Assembly (NCBI GenBank): GCA_039683095.1
Contig: JBDKSB010000012.1
Coordinates: forward strand, 776,293 to 840,292
Reading direction: 5' to 3'
Length of the DNA stretch: 64,000 nucleotides
DNA from: Acidobacteriota bacterium
Lineage (GTDB): Bacteria > Acidobacteriota > Aminicenantia > Aminicenantales > Saccharicenantaceae
The notes beneath the pieces were generated by a model. It saw only the letters and a list, made by a program, of their open reading frames with translations, made no database searches and was not told the origin of the DNA. The position numbers and the translations under genes were made by a program. Numbering within the stretch: the stretch's first letter is position 1; each line of letters opens with the position of its first letter. Shown here piece after piece: positions 52,025 to 60,923 of this stretch.

Positions 52025-53386
52025 ATGATCTCCAAGATCCTGGTCGCCAACCGCGGGGAGATCGCCCTTCGCATCATCCGGTCCTGCCGCGAGCTCGGCA
52101 TCAAGAGCGTCGCGGTCTACTCGGAAGCCGACCGCCAGGCCCTCCACGCCCTGCTGGCCGACGAGCGGATCTGCATCGGGCCGGCCCGGGCCTCCGAAAG
52201 CTACCTCAACGTCGCCAACATCCTCAGCGCCGCCGAGATCAGCGGGGCCGACGCCGTCCATCCCGGCTACGGCTTCCTGGCCGAGAACGCCAAGTTCGCC
52301 GATATCTGCAAGACCCAGGGCCTGACCTTCATCGGGCCCCCGCCGTCCATCATCCGGCTCATGGGCGACAAGAACAAGGCCCGCCAGACCATGAAGAAAG
52401 CCGGCCTGCCGGTCCTGCCCGGCAGCGACACGGTCATCGAGGACCTGGTCGTGGCCAAGAAGACGGCGGCCAAGATCGGCTACCCGGTTATCATCAAGGC
52501 GGCGGCGGGCGGCGGCGGGAAGGGCATGCGCATCTGCCGCTCGGCCTCCCAGCTCGAGGACCAGTTCCCGATCGCCCAGGGCGAGGCCAAGGCGGCCTTC
52601 GGCGACTCCTCGCTCTACATCGAAAAATACGTCAGCGGGGCCCGGCATATCGAGATCCAGGTCATCGGCGACCGCCAGGGCAAGGTCACGGCCTACGGCG
52701 AGCGCGAGTGCTCGGTCCAGAGGCGCTACCAGAAGCTCATCGAGGAAACGCCGTCGCCGTTCATCGACTGGAAGACGCGCCGGCGCATGATCAAGGAGGT
52801 CGAGGACGCCGCCTCCGAGGTGGGCTACCAGAGCCTGGGCACCTTCGAGTTCCTGGTCGACGAGGACCACAAGTTCTATTTCATGGAAGCCAACGCCCGG
52901 GTCCAGGTCGAGCACCCGATCACGGAGATGGTCTACGGCATCAACCTCATCAAGGCCCAGATCCGGATCGCGGCCGGCGAGAAGTACGCCCCCCCCTACG
53001 CCCTGGAGATGCGCGGGCACGCCATCGAGTGCCGTATCAACGCCGAGGACCCGGTGACCTTCGCGCCGTCGCCGGGCAGGATCGACTTCCTGGTCCTGCC
53101 GGGCGGCGAGGGCATCCGCGTCGACTCCGCGGCCTACGGCGGCTGGGTCGTCCCGCCCGACTACGATTCGATGGTGGCCAAGATCATCGCCTACGCCCCC
53201 AGCCGGGACCTGGCCATCCGCAAGATGCGGGCGGCCCTCGAAACGACGACCATCGTCGGCATCAAGACGAACATCCCACTCCACCTGGAGATCCTGTCCA
53301 ATTCTGATTTCGTGGCCGGGCGCTACACGACGCAGTTCATGGACGAGCACCTGGCCGCGAAGGCCGCGAGCGAAGAAGCGGTCTGA
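52025..53386 (+). CDS. accC: Biotin carboxylase subunit of acetyl-CoA carboxylase
   Basis: 453 residues, full length. ATP-grasp enzyme that carboxylates biotin on AccB with bicarbonate. Visible are KILVANRGEIALRI, HPGYGFLAENA, the glycine-rich ATP loop AAAGGGGKGMR, and the catalytic segment ANARVQVEHPITEMV with the Glu, Asn and Arg used in bicarbonate activation. In the usual E-M-N-x-R stretch this protein has E-A-N-A-R, a mild change. Confidence 0.97.
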   Translation: MISKILVANRGEIALRIIRSCRELGIKSVAVYSEADRQALHALLADERICIGPARASESYLNVANILSAAEISGADAVHPGYGFLAENAKFADICKTQGLTFIGPPPSIIRLMGDKNKARQTMKKAGLPVLPGSDTVIEDLVVAKKTAAKIGYPVIIKAAAGGGGKGMRICRSASQLEDQFPIAQGEAKAAFGDSSLYIEKYVSGARHIEIQVIGDRQGKVTAYGERECSVQRRYQKLIEETPSPFIDWKTRRRMIKEVEDAASEVGYQSLGTFEFLVDEDHKFYFMEANARVQVEHPITEMVYGINLIKAQIRIAAGEKYAPPYALEMRGHAIECRINAEDPVTFAPSPGRIDFLVLPGGEGIRVDSAAYGGWVVPPDYDSMVAKIIAYAPSRDLAIRKMRAALETTTIVGIKTNIPLHLEILSNSDFVAGRYTTQFMDEHLAAKAASEEAV

Positions 53387-53399
53387 GGCCGGCGGGACG

Positions 53400-53930
53400 T
53401 CAGGCCGGCCGCCGGCGGACGGTGACCGTGAACGCGCCCCCGTTGTCCCGTAGCACGTTCTCGTTGACGCCCAGATAGAGCCGCCCCTTGAAGGGCGCGG
53501 CCACCGTCCCCTCCGGGCCGACGACGAACAGGACGAAGATCTCGTCCCTGACCTCGGTCTTCGAGTCCTCGTCGACGCGACTGGCCACGACCTGGACGAT
53601 CTTGCCGATGAGGGCCCCGAGGTTGGCGTTGGGGATGGGCTGGTCGACGGTCAGGAGATCGAGGCCGGCCGGGCCGCAGACGGCCCCCGGATTGCCTTTC
53701 TGAAGGACGACCTCGCCGGTCGAGGAAAAGCGGATCTCTTCGCCGGCGGCGACGTCGATGGCCGTATCCACCCAGCCGCCTTCTCCCGCGACGGAAACGG
53801 TCTTTTCGAGCGGCGCGGCGGGAGGCGCTTCCTGGGAGAGCGCCGGGGATCCGCTCCCGGCCAACAGGGCCAGGGCGCAGAGCCCGGCCGCGGCGGCCCG
53901 GACGATGCCGGGGCGGAACTCAGCGGACAT
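53400..53930 (-). CDS. Secreted LecA (PA-IL)-like protein
   Basis: 176 residues. The signal peptide covers residues 1-33 (AAAGLCALALLAGSGSPALS). The mature domain looks like the PA-IL/LecA galactophilic lectin fold: EGGWVDTAIDVAAGEEIRFSS at the start, NANLGALIGKI in the middle, and FKGRLYLGVNEN followed by DNGGAFTVTV at the end. In LecA this last part binds calcium and galactose; here the Asn/Asp residues are kept. It overlaps the upstream phosphatase gene by 11 bp. A periplasmic or surface sugar-binding role is inferred. Confidence 0.75.
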   Translation of the reverse strand: MSAEFRPGIVRAAAAGLCALALLAGSGSPALSQEAPPAAPLEKTVSVAGEGGWVDTAIDVAAGEEIRFSSTGEVVLQKGNPGAVCGPAGLDLLTVDQPIPNANLGALIGKIVQVVASRVDEDSKTEVRDEIFVLFVVGPEGTVAAPFKGRLYLGVNENVLRDNGGAFTVTVRRRPA

Positions 53931-54729
53931 CGCGCCCTCCTGCCTGGCCGGACATCTTCAGGACGTCGATGATCGCCTGATGGAGGAGCCCGTTGGTGGC
54001 CACGATGCCGGGGGCGTCGAGAACGAACGGGCCGTCCCCGGCGTCCGTGACCAGGCCGCCAGCTTCCCGGACGATCAGGGCCCCCGCGGCCATGTCCCAG
54101 GGCTTGAGCTTGAGCTCCCAGAACCCGTCGAACCGGCCGCAGGCGACGTATGACAGGTCGAGGGCGGCCGAGCCGCAGCGCCGGATGGCCTGGGCCCGGA
54201 CGATGAGCCGGGCCCAATGGTCGAGGTTGTTGACCGGGCTCTGCCGGACGTCATAGGGGAAACCCGTGGCCAGCAGGCTGCGGCCGAGGTCCGCCACGCC
54301 GGAGACGCGGATCGGCGCGCCGTTGAGGGAGGCCCCCCGGCCGGCCTCGGCCCGGAACATCTCGTCGCGCATCGGGTCGAAGACGAAGCCCAGGGCCAGG
54401 CGGCCCTCGCTTTCGAGGGCGGCCGAAACGCTGAAGACCGGGAAGCCATGGGCGAAGTTGGTCGTGCCGTCGAGCGGGTCGATGACCCAGCGGTACCCGG
54501 AGGCTCCCGTTCGGGACAGGCCTTCCTCGGCCAGGAATCCGTGGGAGGGGAAGGCGGCGGACAGGCGGCCGACCAGGATCTCCTGGGACCCGAGGTCGAA
54601 GGGGGTCACCAGGTCGACCGCCCCCTTGTAGGAGGCCTCGATCGCCCGCCCGAGGTTGGACCGCAGATACAGTCCGGCCTCGCGGACGGCCGCCTCGCCG
54701 ATCCTGGAAAATTCGCTTATATCGTCCAT
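53920..54729 (-). CDS. suhB: Inositol monophosphatase family protein
   Basis: 269 residues from the ATG at 54729. The family metal-binding motifs are complete: a Glu-Glu pair in FLAEEGLS, DPLDGTTNFAHG, and WDMAAGALIVREAGG. The enzyme removes phosphate from inositol-1-phosphate or related sugar phosphates with Mg. In bacteria it is also called SuhB and may affect ribosome synthesis. It overlaps the secreted lectin gene. The predicted promoter lies about nine bases upstream, so the mRNA may be nearly leaderless. Confidence 0.93.
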   Translation of the reverse strand: MDDISEFSRIGEAAVREAGLYLRSNLGRAIEASYKGAVDLVTPFDLGSQEILVGRLSAAFPSHGFLAEEGLSRTGASGYRWVIDPLDGTTNFAHGFPVFSVSAALESEGRLALGFVFDPMRDEMFRAEAGRGASLNGAPIRVSGVADLGRSLLATGFPYDVRQSPVNNLDHWARLIVRAQAIRRCGSAALDLSYVACGRFDGFWELKLKPWDMAAGALIVREAGGLVTDAGDGPFVLDAPGIVATNGLLHQAIIDVLKMSGQAGGRDVR

Positions 54730-54738
54730 CGGCTCTAT

Positions 54739-54765
54739 CTTATAGGGGAAACCCGGGGCGGGCAA
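54739..54765 (-). promoter_or_regulatory. Candidate promoter of the phosphatase gene
   Basis: On the minus strand TATAAG (54744-54739) with TTGCCC (54765-54760) at a 15-bp spacer. The start codon at 54729 is only nine bases after the -10, giving a leader of about three nucleotides. Confidence 0.45.
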
Positions 54766-54800
54766 GGGGGGCGGCGAACCGGGCCGGCTGATTTACGTAG

Positions 54801-54806
54801 TATAAT
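54801..54806 (+). promoter_or_regulatory. -10 element of the efflux operon
   Basis: A perfect TATAAT at 54801-54806 without a good -35. AAAGG precedes the ATG at 54842. Confidence 0.45.
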
Positions 54807-54841
54807 AGACCGTCAACAATCGAGCCTGAAAGGTTTGCCCC

Positions 54842-56098
54842 ATGAGTGAAAGGTTCAGCTTCCTCAAGCGCCATAAAAAGCCGCTGATCGTCATCGCCGT
54901 CCTGGCTGTCCTGGGCGCCATCGTCATCGGGAACATCCGGTCCCGCCGCGAGAAGACCGTCAAGGTGACCATCGGGAAGGTCCAGAAACAGGACCTGACC
55001 TCGATCGTCTCGGCTTCCGGCGAGATCAAGCCCAAGAAGAACATCAACATCAGCGCCCAGGTCCCCGGGCGGATCGTCAAGATCGGCGTGGTCGAGGGCC
55101 AGGAGGTCAAGGCCGGCGATTTCCTCCTGAAGCTCGATTCGACCCAGTACGAGGCCAACGCCGACCGCGACCAGAACTACATCCGGGCGGCCAAGGCCGA
55201 CCTCATCCAATCGGAGGCCCGGCTGCAGCGGGACAAGAATTCCTTCGACCGCCAGCAGAAGCTCTTCGACGAAAGCCTCATTTCCAAGGAACAGCTCGAG
55301 GCGGCCAAGGCCAGCTATGACGTCTCCGTGGCCCAGGCCAACGCCATCAACTTCCAGATCAAGCAGGCCGAGGCCTCCCTCAAAAGCACCCTGGACAGCC
55401 TGGCCAAAACCACCTATAACTCCCCGATCGAGGGCATCATCACCAGCCTCCAGGTCGAGGAGGGCGAAACGGCCATCATCGGCACCATGAACAATCCCGG
55501 CACGGTCATGATGACCATCGCCGACCTGTCGGTCATGGAGGTCGAGGTCCAGGTCGACGAGACCGACGTCATCGGCGTCGCCCTCGCCCAGGAGGCCAAC
55601 ATCCGCGTCGATGCCATGCCGAACACGGTCTTCAAGGGCAAGGTCACGGAGATCGGCAGCTCGGCCATACAGCAGGCGACCGCCGGCCTGTCCACGTCGA
55701 CCAAGGAGTCCAAGGACTTCAAGGTCGTCGTCACGCTCGACAATCCCGACCGGAAGCTCAAGCCCGGGCTGTCGGCCTCGGCCGACATCATCGTCGCCCA
55801 GAAGTCCCAGGTCCTGGCCGTGCCCATCTCGGCCCTCGTCCTGAGGGACAAGCCGAACGTCCCGGCCGGCGCGCCGGCCTCGGCCCGCGAAGAGGAGGGC
55901 GTCTACGCCGTCGAAGCCGGCGGCCGGGTCAAGTTCGCGCCGGTCGTCAAGGGCATCACCGGCGGCATGGACATCGAGATCGTCTCGGGGCTCCAGGCCG
56001 GGCAGGAGATCGTCTCCGGCCCCTACGCCTCGCTGCGCGGGCTCAAGGACGGCACCCTGGTCCGGTCGGACGCCAGGAAGGAAGCCAAGACGTCATGA
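54842..56098 (+). CDS. Periplasmic adaptor protein, MacA/HlyD-like
   Basis: 418 residues. One N-terminal membrane helix (about 13-31), then the membrane-fusion layout: half-lipoyl segment [24 protein letters not shown], a helical hairpin from about 100 to 180, the second lipoyl half [18 protein letters not shown], and the beta-barrel and membrane-proximal domains. MacA-like adaptors join an ABC transporter to an outer-membrane channel. The following ATPase fits a MacB-type transporter, yet there is no MacB permease domain or TolC gene here. The stop overlaps the ATPase start. Confidence 0.88.
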   Translation: MSERFSFLKRHKKPLIVIAVLAVLGAIVIGNIRSRREKTVKVTIGKVQKQDLTSIVSASGEIKPKKNINISAQVPGRIVKIGVVEGQEVKAGDFLLKLDSTQYEANADRDQNYIRAAKADLIQSEARLQRDKNSFDRQQKLFDESLISKEQLEAAKASYDVSVAQANAINFQIKQAEASLKSTLDSLAKTTYNSPIEGIITSLQVEEGETAIIGTMNNPGTVMMTIADLSVMEVEVQVDETDVIGVALAQEANIRVDAMPNTVFKGKVTEIGSSAIQQATAGLSTSTKESKDFKVVVTLDNPDRKLKPGLSASADIIVAQKSQVLAVPISALVLRDKPNVPAGAPASAREEEGVYAVEAGGRVKFAPVVKGITGGMDIEIVSGLQAGQEIVSGPYASLRGLKDGTLVRSDARKEAKTS

Positions 56099-56796
56099 GC
56101 GGAACCGATCCCGTCGTCATCCTTGTCGAAGACCTCTGGAAGGTCTACAAGCTCGACGAACAGGAGGTCGAGGCCCTGCGCGGCGTCTCCCTGACCATCG
56201 AGCGGAACGAGTTCGCGGCCATCATGGGCCCGTCGGGCTCGGGCAAGTCGACCCTGATGAACCTGATCGGCTGTCTCGACACCCCGACCTCCGGCACCTA
56301 CCGCCTCAACGGCAAGGTCGTCAGCGCCATGTCCGAGGACGAGCTGGCCTTCGTCCGCAACCACGAGATCGGCTTCGTCTTCCAGGTCTTCAACCTCCTG
56401 CCGCGGGCCACGGCCCTCCACAACGTCGAGCTGCCGCTCATCTACGCCGGGGTCAAGAAGGCCGAACGCCTGGACAAGTCCCGGCGGGCCCTGGAGAGGG
56501 TCGAGATGAAGGCCCGGATGAGCCACAAGCCGGCCGAGCTCTCGGGCGGCGAGCGCCAGCGCGTGGCCGTCGCCCGGGCCCTGGTCAACGAGCCCTCGCT
56601 GCTCCTGGCCGACGAGCCGACCGGCAACCTCGACTCGCGGACGGGCCGGGAGATCCTCAATCTTTTCCATCGCATCCACGAACAGGGCACCACGATCATC
56701 ATGGTCACCCACGACCGCGAGGTCGCCGCCCAGGCCCAGCGGATCATCCACATCCGCGACGGCCAGATCGAGAAGGACGAACGGATCGGAGGCTGA
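56095..56796 (+). CDS. ABC transporter ATP-binding protein, MacB/LolD-like
   Basis: 233 residues. Walker [11 protein letters not shown]-loop [13 protein letters not shown], signature [15 protein letters not shown], Walker B LLLADEP and the switch His in MVTHDRE are all intact. The sequence belongs to the LolD/MacB/FtsE class of ATPases that power mechanotransmission transporters. It is translated from an ATG overlapping the adaptor gene. The permease that would complete the transporter is absent; a Yip1-family membrane protein follows instead. Confidence 0.93.
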   Translation: MSGTDPVVILVEDLWKVYKLDEQEVEALRGVSLTIERNEFAAIMGPSGSGKSTLMNLIGCLDTPTSGTYRLNGKVVSAMSEDELAFVRNHEIGFVFQVFNLLPRATALHNVELPLIYAGVKKAERLDKSRRALERVEMKARMSHKPAELSGGERQRVAVARALVNEPSLLLADEPTGNLDSRTGREILNLFHRIHEQGTTIIMVTHDREVAAQAQRIIHIRDGQIEKDERIGG

Positions 56797-56799
56797 CCC

Positions 56800-57507
56800 G
56801 TGAACCTGATCAAGCGCGCCGGCGGCGTCTTTGTCGATCCACGCCGGACCTTCGAAGGCCTGGCCGCCAGGCCGGCCTGGATCGACATGCTCGTCGTCGT
56901 CCTCCTGGCCCTCATCGCCTTCAACCTCGTGGTCCTGCCCTACGCCCAGAAGGACAACCTCGCCCTGATGAAGGACAACGCCGCCCTCAAGGAGCGGATG
57001 GGCGAAGACGCCTACGCCAAGCTGATCGAGCGGACCGAGCACCCCTCGCGCTCCGGCCAGATCCTCCAGATCTTCGTCACGACGCCGCTGTTCGCGGCGG
57101 CGGCTCTCCTGCTGCAGAGCCTGCTCCTGCTCATCCTGGGACGGCTCCTCTCGACGCAGGGGACCTACGTCCAGGCGCTCGCGGCGCTCGTCCACGCCAG
57201 CCTGATCGACAAGCTGCTCGGCAACGCCGTCCGCCTGGGCCTGGCCCTGAGCCGGGGCTCCCTCATGCAGACCTCGACCAGCCTGGCTCTCCTCTTTCCC
57301 CGCCTGGAGGTCACGTCGACGCTCTACATCATGCTGACCCAGGTCGACTTCTTCCAGCTCTGGATGTTCGGCGTCCTGGCCTTCGGCCTGTCGGCCATCT
57401 TCAGGATCGCGCCGAAAAAAGCCCTGGTCCTGTCCTACGGCGTGTGGGCCCTCAAGGCGCTCACCAACATCGGCATCGGGCTGATCGGCACGAGCTTCTT
57501 AAGATAA
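56800..57507 (+). CDS. Yip1-domain membrane protein
   Basis: 235 residues, GTG start four bases after the ATPase stop. The N-terminus RAGGVFVDPRRTFEGLAARPAWID is typical of bacterial Yip1-domain proteins, followed by five membrane helices (about residues 29-50, 92-116, 130-150, 184-200, 205-228). There is no known transport mechanism for this family. Its place after an adaptor and a MacB-like ATPase suggests that it is the membrane subunit or an accessory factor of the export machine. Confidence 0.75.
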   Translation: MNLIKRAGGVFVDPRRTFEGLAARPAWIDMLVVVLLALIAFNLVVLPYAQKDNLALMKDNAALKERMGEDAYAKLIERTEHPSRSGQILQIFVTTPLFAAAALLLQSLLLLILGRLLSTQGTYVQALAALVHASLIDKLLGNAVRLGLALSRGSLMQTSTSLALLFPRLEVTSTLYIMLTQVDFFQLWMFGVLAFGLSAIFRIAPKKALVLSYGVWALKALTNIGIGLIGTSFLR

Positions 57508-57536
57508 TTGACTTCGCGTTCACCGGCCATTAAATT
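57508..57536 (+). promoter_or_regulatory. Promoter of the DUF4388-like gene (leaderless)
   Basis: TTGACT (57508-57513), 17-bp spacer and TAAATT (57531-57536). Six bases lie between the -10 and the ATG at 57543, so transcription should start at the start codon. The -35 begins directly after the stop codon of the Yip1 gene. Confidence 0.6.
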
Positions 57537-57542
57537 AATCGC

Positions 57543-58649
57543 ATGGACGACTGGTTCGCCTCCGAGGACTTCGCCCGCGCGCCCCTGGCCCGGGTGCTGG
57601 CGGAGATCTGGAGGCAGGGGCTGAGCGGCTCGCTCTACGCGCGGGCCGGCGGCGTTCCCAAGTGCCTGTCGTTCGAGCGCGGCTTCCTGACGCTCGACTC
57701 CGTGTCCTTCGAGGAGAAGGATTTCCTGCGCTTCCTGCTGACCGCCGGCCAGGCGGACCTCATCGCGCTGACCCGGGTCGAGGAGTGCGCGCAGCGGTCT
57801 GGCGGCTCGTCCCTGCGGGCCCTGGCCGAAATCCCGCTCTTCACGCCCGAGCGGCTCTGGGAGCTCCTCGAGCGCTACGCCCGCGAGGAGGCCCTGGCGC
57901 TCGTCGCAGACCCCGGGGCCGAGCGCGAATTCCATACCCGCAGCGGACCGCCGGCCCGCGTCTACGTCGAGGCCATCGACGTGCCCACGCTCCTGCTCGA
58001 GACCGTCCGGAAGACCGGGGACGCGTCCGCGCTCGCCCGGGTCCTGCCGGCCCCGGACGAGGCGATCCGGCGGCTGCCGGCGTTCTCGCCCGACGCGTTC
58101 GCGCTGTCCCTGGTCGAGCGCTACGTCCTCGGTCTCCTCGATCCGCCCAAGACCGCCGCCGAGGTCTGCGCCGAGAGCGACGCCGGCGAAGCCGGGACGC
58201 GCCGGGCCCTCTGCGCCCTGCTCCTGCTCGGGCTGGCCGGCACGGCTGCGTCCAAGCCGAAGACCGCCCGGCTCCCCGGCGACCTATCGCTCGCGGCCAT
58301 GGACCGCATCCTCGGCCAGTTCAACGCCAAGTGCGCCTTCGTCCTCAAGTACGTGACCAAGGAGATCGGCCCGGTCGCCTTCAACCTCATCGGCAAGGCC
58401 GTCGACGAGGTCCGCGGCCGCCTCGACCCGGCCCTCCAGGGCGCGGAGCTCAAGCCCGACGGCCGCCTCGAGCTCAAGTCGCCGCTCCGGGTCAACGCCA
58501 ACATCGTCGGCGACGACTGCCGCACCTCGATGCTCCGGAGCATGGACGAGGTCCTGGCCGCCGAGGTCCTGATAGTCAAGCGGACCCTGGGCCCGGAGCA
58601 CGAATCCGCCCTCGTCCGGAGCCTGGAGCGGTTCGGGGAGGCCCCGTGA
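57543..58649 (+). CDS. DUF4388-like protein of unknown function
   Basis: 368 residues, cytosolic. The N-terminal about 120 residues (APLARVLAEIWRQGLSGSLYA, CLSFERGFLTLDSV, LRFLLTAGQ) resemble the DUF4388/PATAN domain found in predatory and gliding bacteria in signalling proteins. The middle is helical, with a winged-helix-like stretch (DPPKTAAEVCAESDAGEAGT). The C-terminal third (FNAKCAFVLKYVTKEIGPVA to the end) looks like a separate helical domain. No catalytic motif. No ribosome site precedes the ATG; the gene is likely read from a leaderless mRNA. First of a row containing miaA, hflX, a lipoprotein and pgsA. Confidence 0.65.
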   Translation: MDDWFASEDFARAPLARVLAEIWRQGLSGSLYARAGGVPKCLSFERGFLTLDSVSFEEKDFLRFLLTAGQADLIALTRVEECAQRSGGSSLRALAEIPLFTPERLWELLERYAREEALALVADPGAEREFHTRSGPPARVYVEAIDVPTLLLETVRKTGDASALARVLPAPDEAIRRLPAFSPDAFALSLVERYVLGLLDPPKTAAEVCAESDAGEAGTRRALCALLLLGLAGTAASKPKTARLPGDLSLAAMDRILGQFNAKCAFVLKYVTKEIGPVAFNLIGKAVDEVRGRLDPALQGAELKPDGRLELKSPLRVNANIVGDDCRTSMLRSMDEVLAAEVLIVKRTLGPEHESALVRSLERFGEAP

Positions 58650-58726
58650 AGCGGCGCCAGCTCCTCGCCGCGCTCCTCTTCGTCTCGGCCCTGGCCGTCT
58701 GGATCCTGATCGAAATTGTGCGCTGA
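58646..58726 (+). CDS. Possible 26-residue membrane peptide
   Basis: GTG at 58646 overlaps the stop of the previous gene (GTGA), and the frame runs 26 codons to TGA at 58726. The peptide is a basic start, KRRQ, followed by a hydrophobic helix LLAALLFVSALAVWILIEIV. Its end overlaps the TTG start of miaA. It could be a small membrane protein or just a coupling ORF that brings ribosomes to miaA. There is no independent evidence of translation. Confidence 0.4.
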   Translation: MKRRQLLAALLFVSALAVWILIEIVR

Positions 58727-59639
58727 AGCCCCCGTTCTCGTCATCGTCCTCGGGCCGACGGCCGTCGGCAAGAGCCGCGCCGCCGTCGACCTGGCCCTCC
58801 GTTTCGGCGGCGAGGTCATCAGCGGCGACTCCATCCAGGTCTACCGCGGCTTCGACATCGGCGCCGACAAGCCCGGCCCCGAAGCCCGGCGCGGCGTCCC
58901 CCACCACCTGATCGACATCATCGGGCCCGAGGTCCAGTACACGGCCGCGGACTTCGTCCGGGACGCCCTGGCCGCGGCCGGCGACATCGCCGCCCGGGGG
59001 CGGCTGCCGATCGTCGCCGGCGGCACCGGCCTCTACCTCAAGGCCCTCCTCGACGGTCTCTTCCCCGGCCCCGGCCGCGACCCGGCGCTGCGCGAATCCC
59101 TCGAAGCCGAGGCCCGCGAGCGCGGGCTCGACGCCCTTTTCGGCCGGCTCGAGGCGGCCGATCCGGATTACGCCCGCAAGATCCGCGGCCGGGACCGCGT
59201 CCGGATCATCCGGGCCCTCGAAGTCCTGATGACTACGGGGCGTCCCCTGTCGGAGCATTTCCGCGAGACCCGCTCCCCCGTCGCCGGCCGGAAGCTCGTC
59301 CGCATCGGCCTGACGCTCGACCGCGAGACGCTCTGCCGCCGCATCGAGGACCGGGTCGACCGGATGTTCGCCCGGGGCCTCGTCGAGGAGGTCCGCGGCC
59401 TGCTGGCCCGCGGCGTGCCGGCCTCGGCCCCGCCCTTCCGGGCCCTGGGCTACCGCCATGTCGTCCGGCACCTGGCCGGCGAGATCGGCCGGGGCGAGGC
59501 CGCGGCCCTGACGAAGATCGAGACCCGCCAGTACGCCAAGCGGCAGATGACCTGGTTCCGGAAGATGGCGGACGTCGACTGGTTCTCCCCGGACGACCGC
59601 CCGGCCCTTGAGGAACACCTCCGAAAGCGGCTACAATAG
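58716..59639 (+). CDS. miaA: tRNA dimethylallyltransferase MiaA
   Basis: 307 residues with TTG as the first plausible start. It transfers a dimethylallyl group to A37 of tRNAs reading codons that start with U. P-loop GPTAVGKS, DSIQVYRGFDIGADKP (usual DSMQVYRGM), VAGGTGLYLKALLDG and the C-terminal TRQYAKRQMTWFRK are present. Lacking a clear ribosome site, it probably depends on translation from upstream. hfq, the common neighbour, is missing; hflX follows directly. Confidence 0.95.
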   Translation: MCAEAPVLVIVLGPTAVGKSRAAVDLALRFGGEVISGDSIQVYRGFDIGADKPGPEARRGVPHHLIDIIGPEVQYTAADFVRDALAAAGDIAARGRLPIVAGGTGLYLKALLDGLFPGPGRDPALRESLEAEARERGLDALFGRLEAADPDYARKIRGRDRVRIIRALEVLMTTGRPLSEHFRETRSPVAGRKLVRIGLTLDRETLCRRIEDRVDRMFARGLVEEVRGLLARGVPASAPPFRALGYRHVVRHLAGEIGRGEAAALTKIETRQYAKRQMTWFRKMADVDWFSPDDRPALEEHLRKRLQ

Positions 59640-59654
59640 GGGTCACGGAGCCCC

Positions 59655-60923
59655 ATGGAACGCGCCATCCTCGTCAACGTCGCCACGACCAAGTCCGAAA
59701 AGGACGAGGCCGGGGAATCCATGGCCGAGCTGGCCGGCCTGACGGTCGCGGCCGGAGCCGAGGTGGCCGGGAAGGTCTTCCAGGTCCGGCCCCGCCTCAA
59801 TCCCCGCTGGCTCGTCGGCGAGGGCAAGGTCCGCGAGATCGGACGTGAGGCCCGCCAGGCCGACGCCGATCTCGTCATCTTCGACCACAACCTCAACGCC
59901 TCGCAGCAGAGGAGCATCGAGGACGAGGTCAAGGTCAAGGTCATCGACCGGGCCCAGCTCATCCTCGACATCTTCGCCCAGCGGGCCCGGACGAACGAGG
60001 GCAAGCTTCAGGTCGAGCTGGCCCAGCTGAGCTACCGCCTGCCGCGCCTGCGCGGCCGGGGCCTCAGCCTGATGCAGCAGGGCGCCGGCATCGGCACCCG
60101 CGGCCCGGGCGAAAAGAAGCTCGAGGTCGACCGCCGCCGCATCACCGATCGCATCACCAGGATCAGACGCGAGATCGACTCGCTGGCCGGGCGCCGTTCG
60201 AGCCAGCGCGAGGGCCGGCGCAAGGGCCCCGTCCCGACCGTCTCCCTCGTCGGCTACACGAGCGCGGGCAAATCGACCCTGTTCAACCTGCTTGCGAAGG
60301 AGCGCCGCTACACCTCGTCCAATCTGTTCTCGACCCTCGACCCGCTCCTGCGCCGCGTCTCTTTCCCCGACGGCGCGTATTTCTTCCTCTCGGACACGGT
60401 CGGCTTCATCAAGCGCCTGCCGGTCGAGCTGGTCACGTCCTTCCGGGCCACCCTCGAGGAGGTCGGAGAGGCCGACTGCATCTGCCACGTCGTCGACGTC
60501 GCCTCGGCCTCGTGCGAGCGCCAGCTTGGAGCGGTCGAGACGATCCTGGCCGACCTGGGCGTCGCCGGCATCCCCGTGGTCAAGGTCCTCAACAAGGTCG
60601 ATCTCCTGCCCGACGAGGAGCGAGCGCTCCTTCTCCGCCGCAACGCCGATCCGCACGGCCAGACGGTCGCCCTCTCGGCCGGGACCGGGGAAGGCGTCCC
60701 GGACCTTTTGCGCCGGCTCCGAGAGGTCCTTTTCGCCGGCTTCCGGACCTATTACCTCCGCGTGCCCGGCGGGGCCCGGGAGATCACGGACTCGCTGGCC
60801 CGCCGGTCGCTCGTCCTGAAGAGGCGGGAGAGCGGCGGCTTCGTCGAGTTCAAGATCATGGCCGAGCCGTCCGGCATCGTCGGTTTCCTGCCTTATCTCG
60901 AACAAGGAGCCGAGCCATGGTGA
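59655..60923 (+). CDS. hflX: GTPase HflX
   Basis: 422 residues. HflX splits stalled 70S ribosomes under stress. The N-terminal HflX domain shows VGEGKVREIG and QLSYRLPRLRGRG, with GIGTRGPGEKKLE before the G domain. G1 GYTSAGKST has Ser in place of the usual Asn; G3 is DTVGFIKRLP and G4 NKVD. It starts 15 bp after miaA, a conserved pairing. The last seven bases overlap the next gene. Confidence 0.96.
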   Translation: MERAILVNVATTKSEKDEAGESMAELAGLTVAAGAEVAGKVFQVRPRLNPRWLVGEGKVREIGREARQADADLVIFDHNLNASQQRSIEDEVKVKVIDRAQLILDIFAQRARTNEGKLQVELAQLSYRLPRLRGRGLSLMQQGAGIGTRGPGEKKLEVDRRRITDRITRIRREIDSLAGRRSSQREGRRKGPVPTVSLVGYTSAGKSTLFNLLAKERRYTSSNLFSTLDPLLRRVSFPDGAYFFLSDTVGFIKRLPVELVTSFRATLEEVGEADCICHVVDVASASCERQLGAVETILADLGVAGIPVVKVLNKVDLLPDEERALLLRRNADPHGQTVALSAGTGEGVPDLLRRLREVLFAGFRTYYLRVPGGAREITDSLARRSLVLKRRESGGFVEFKIMAEPSGIVGFLPYLEQGAEPW

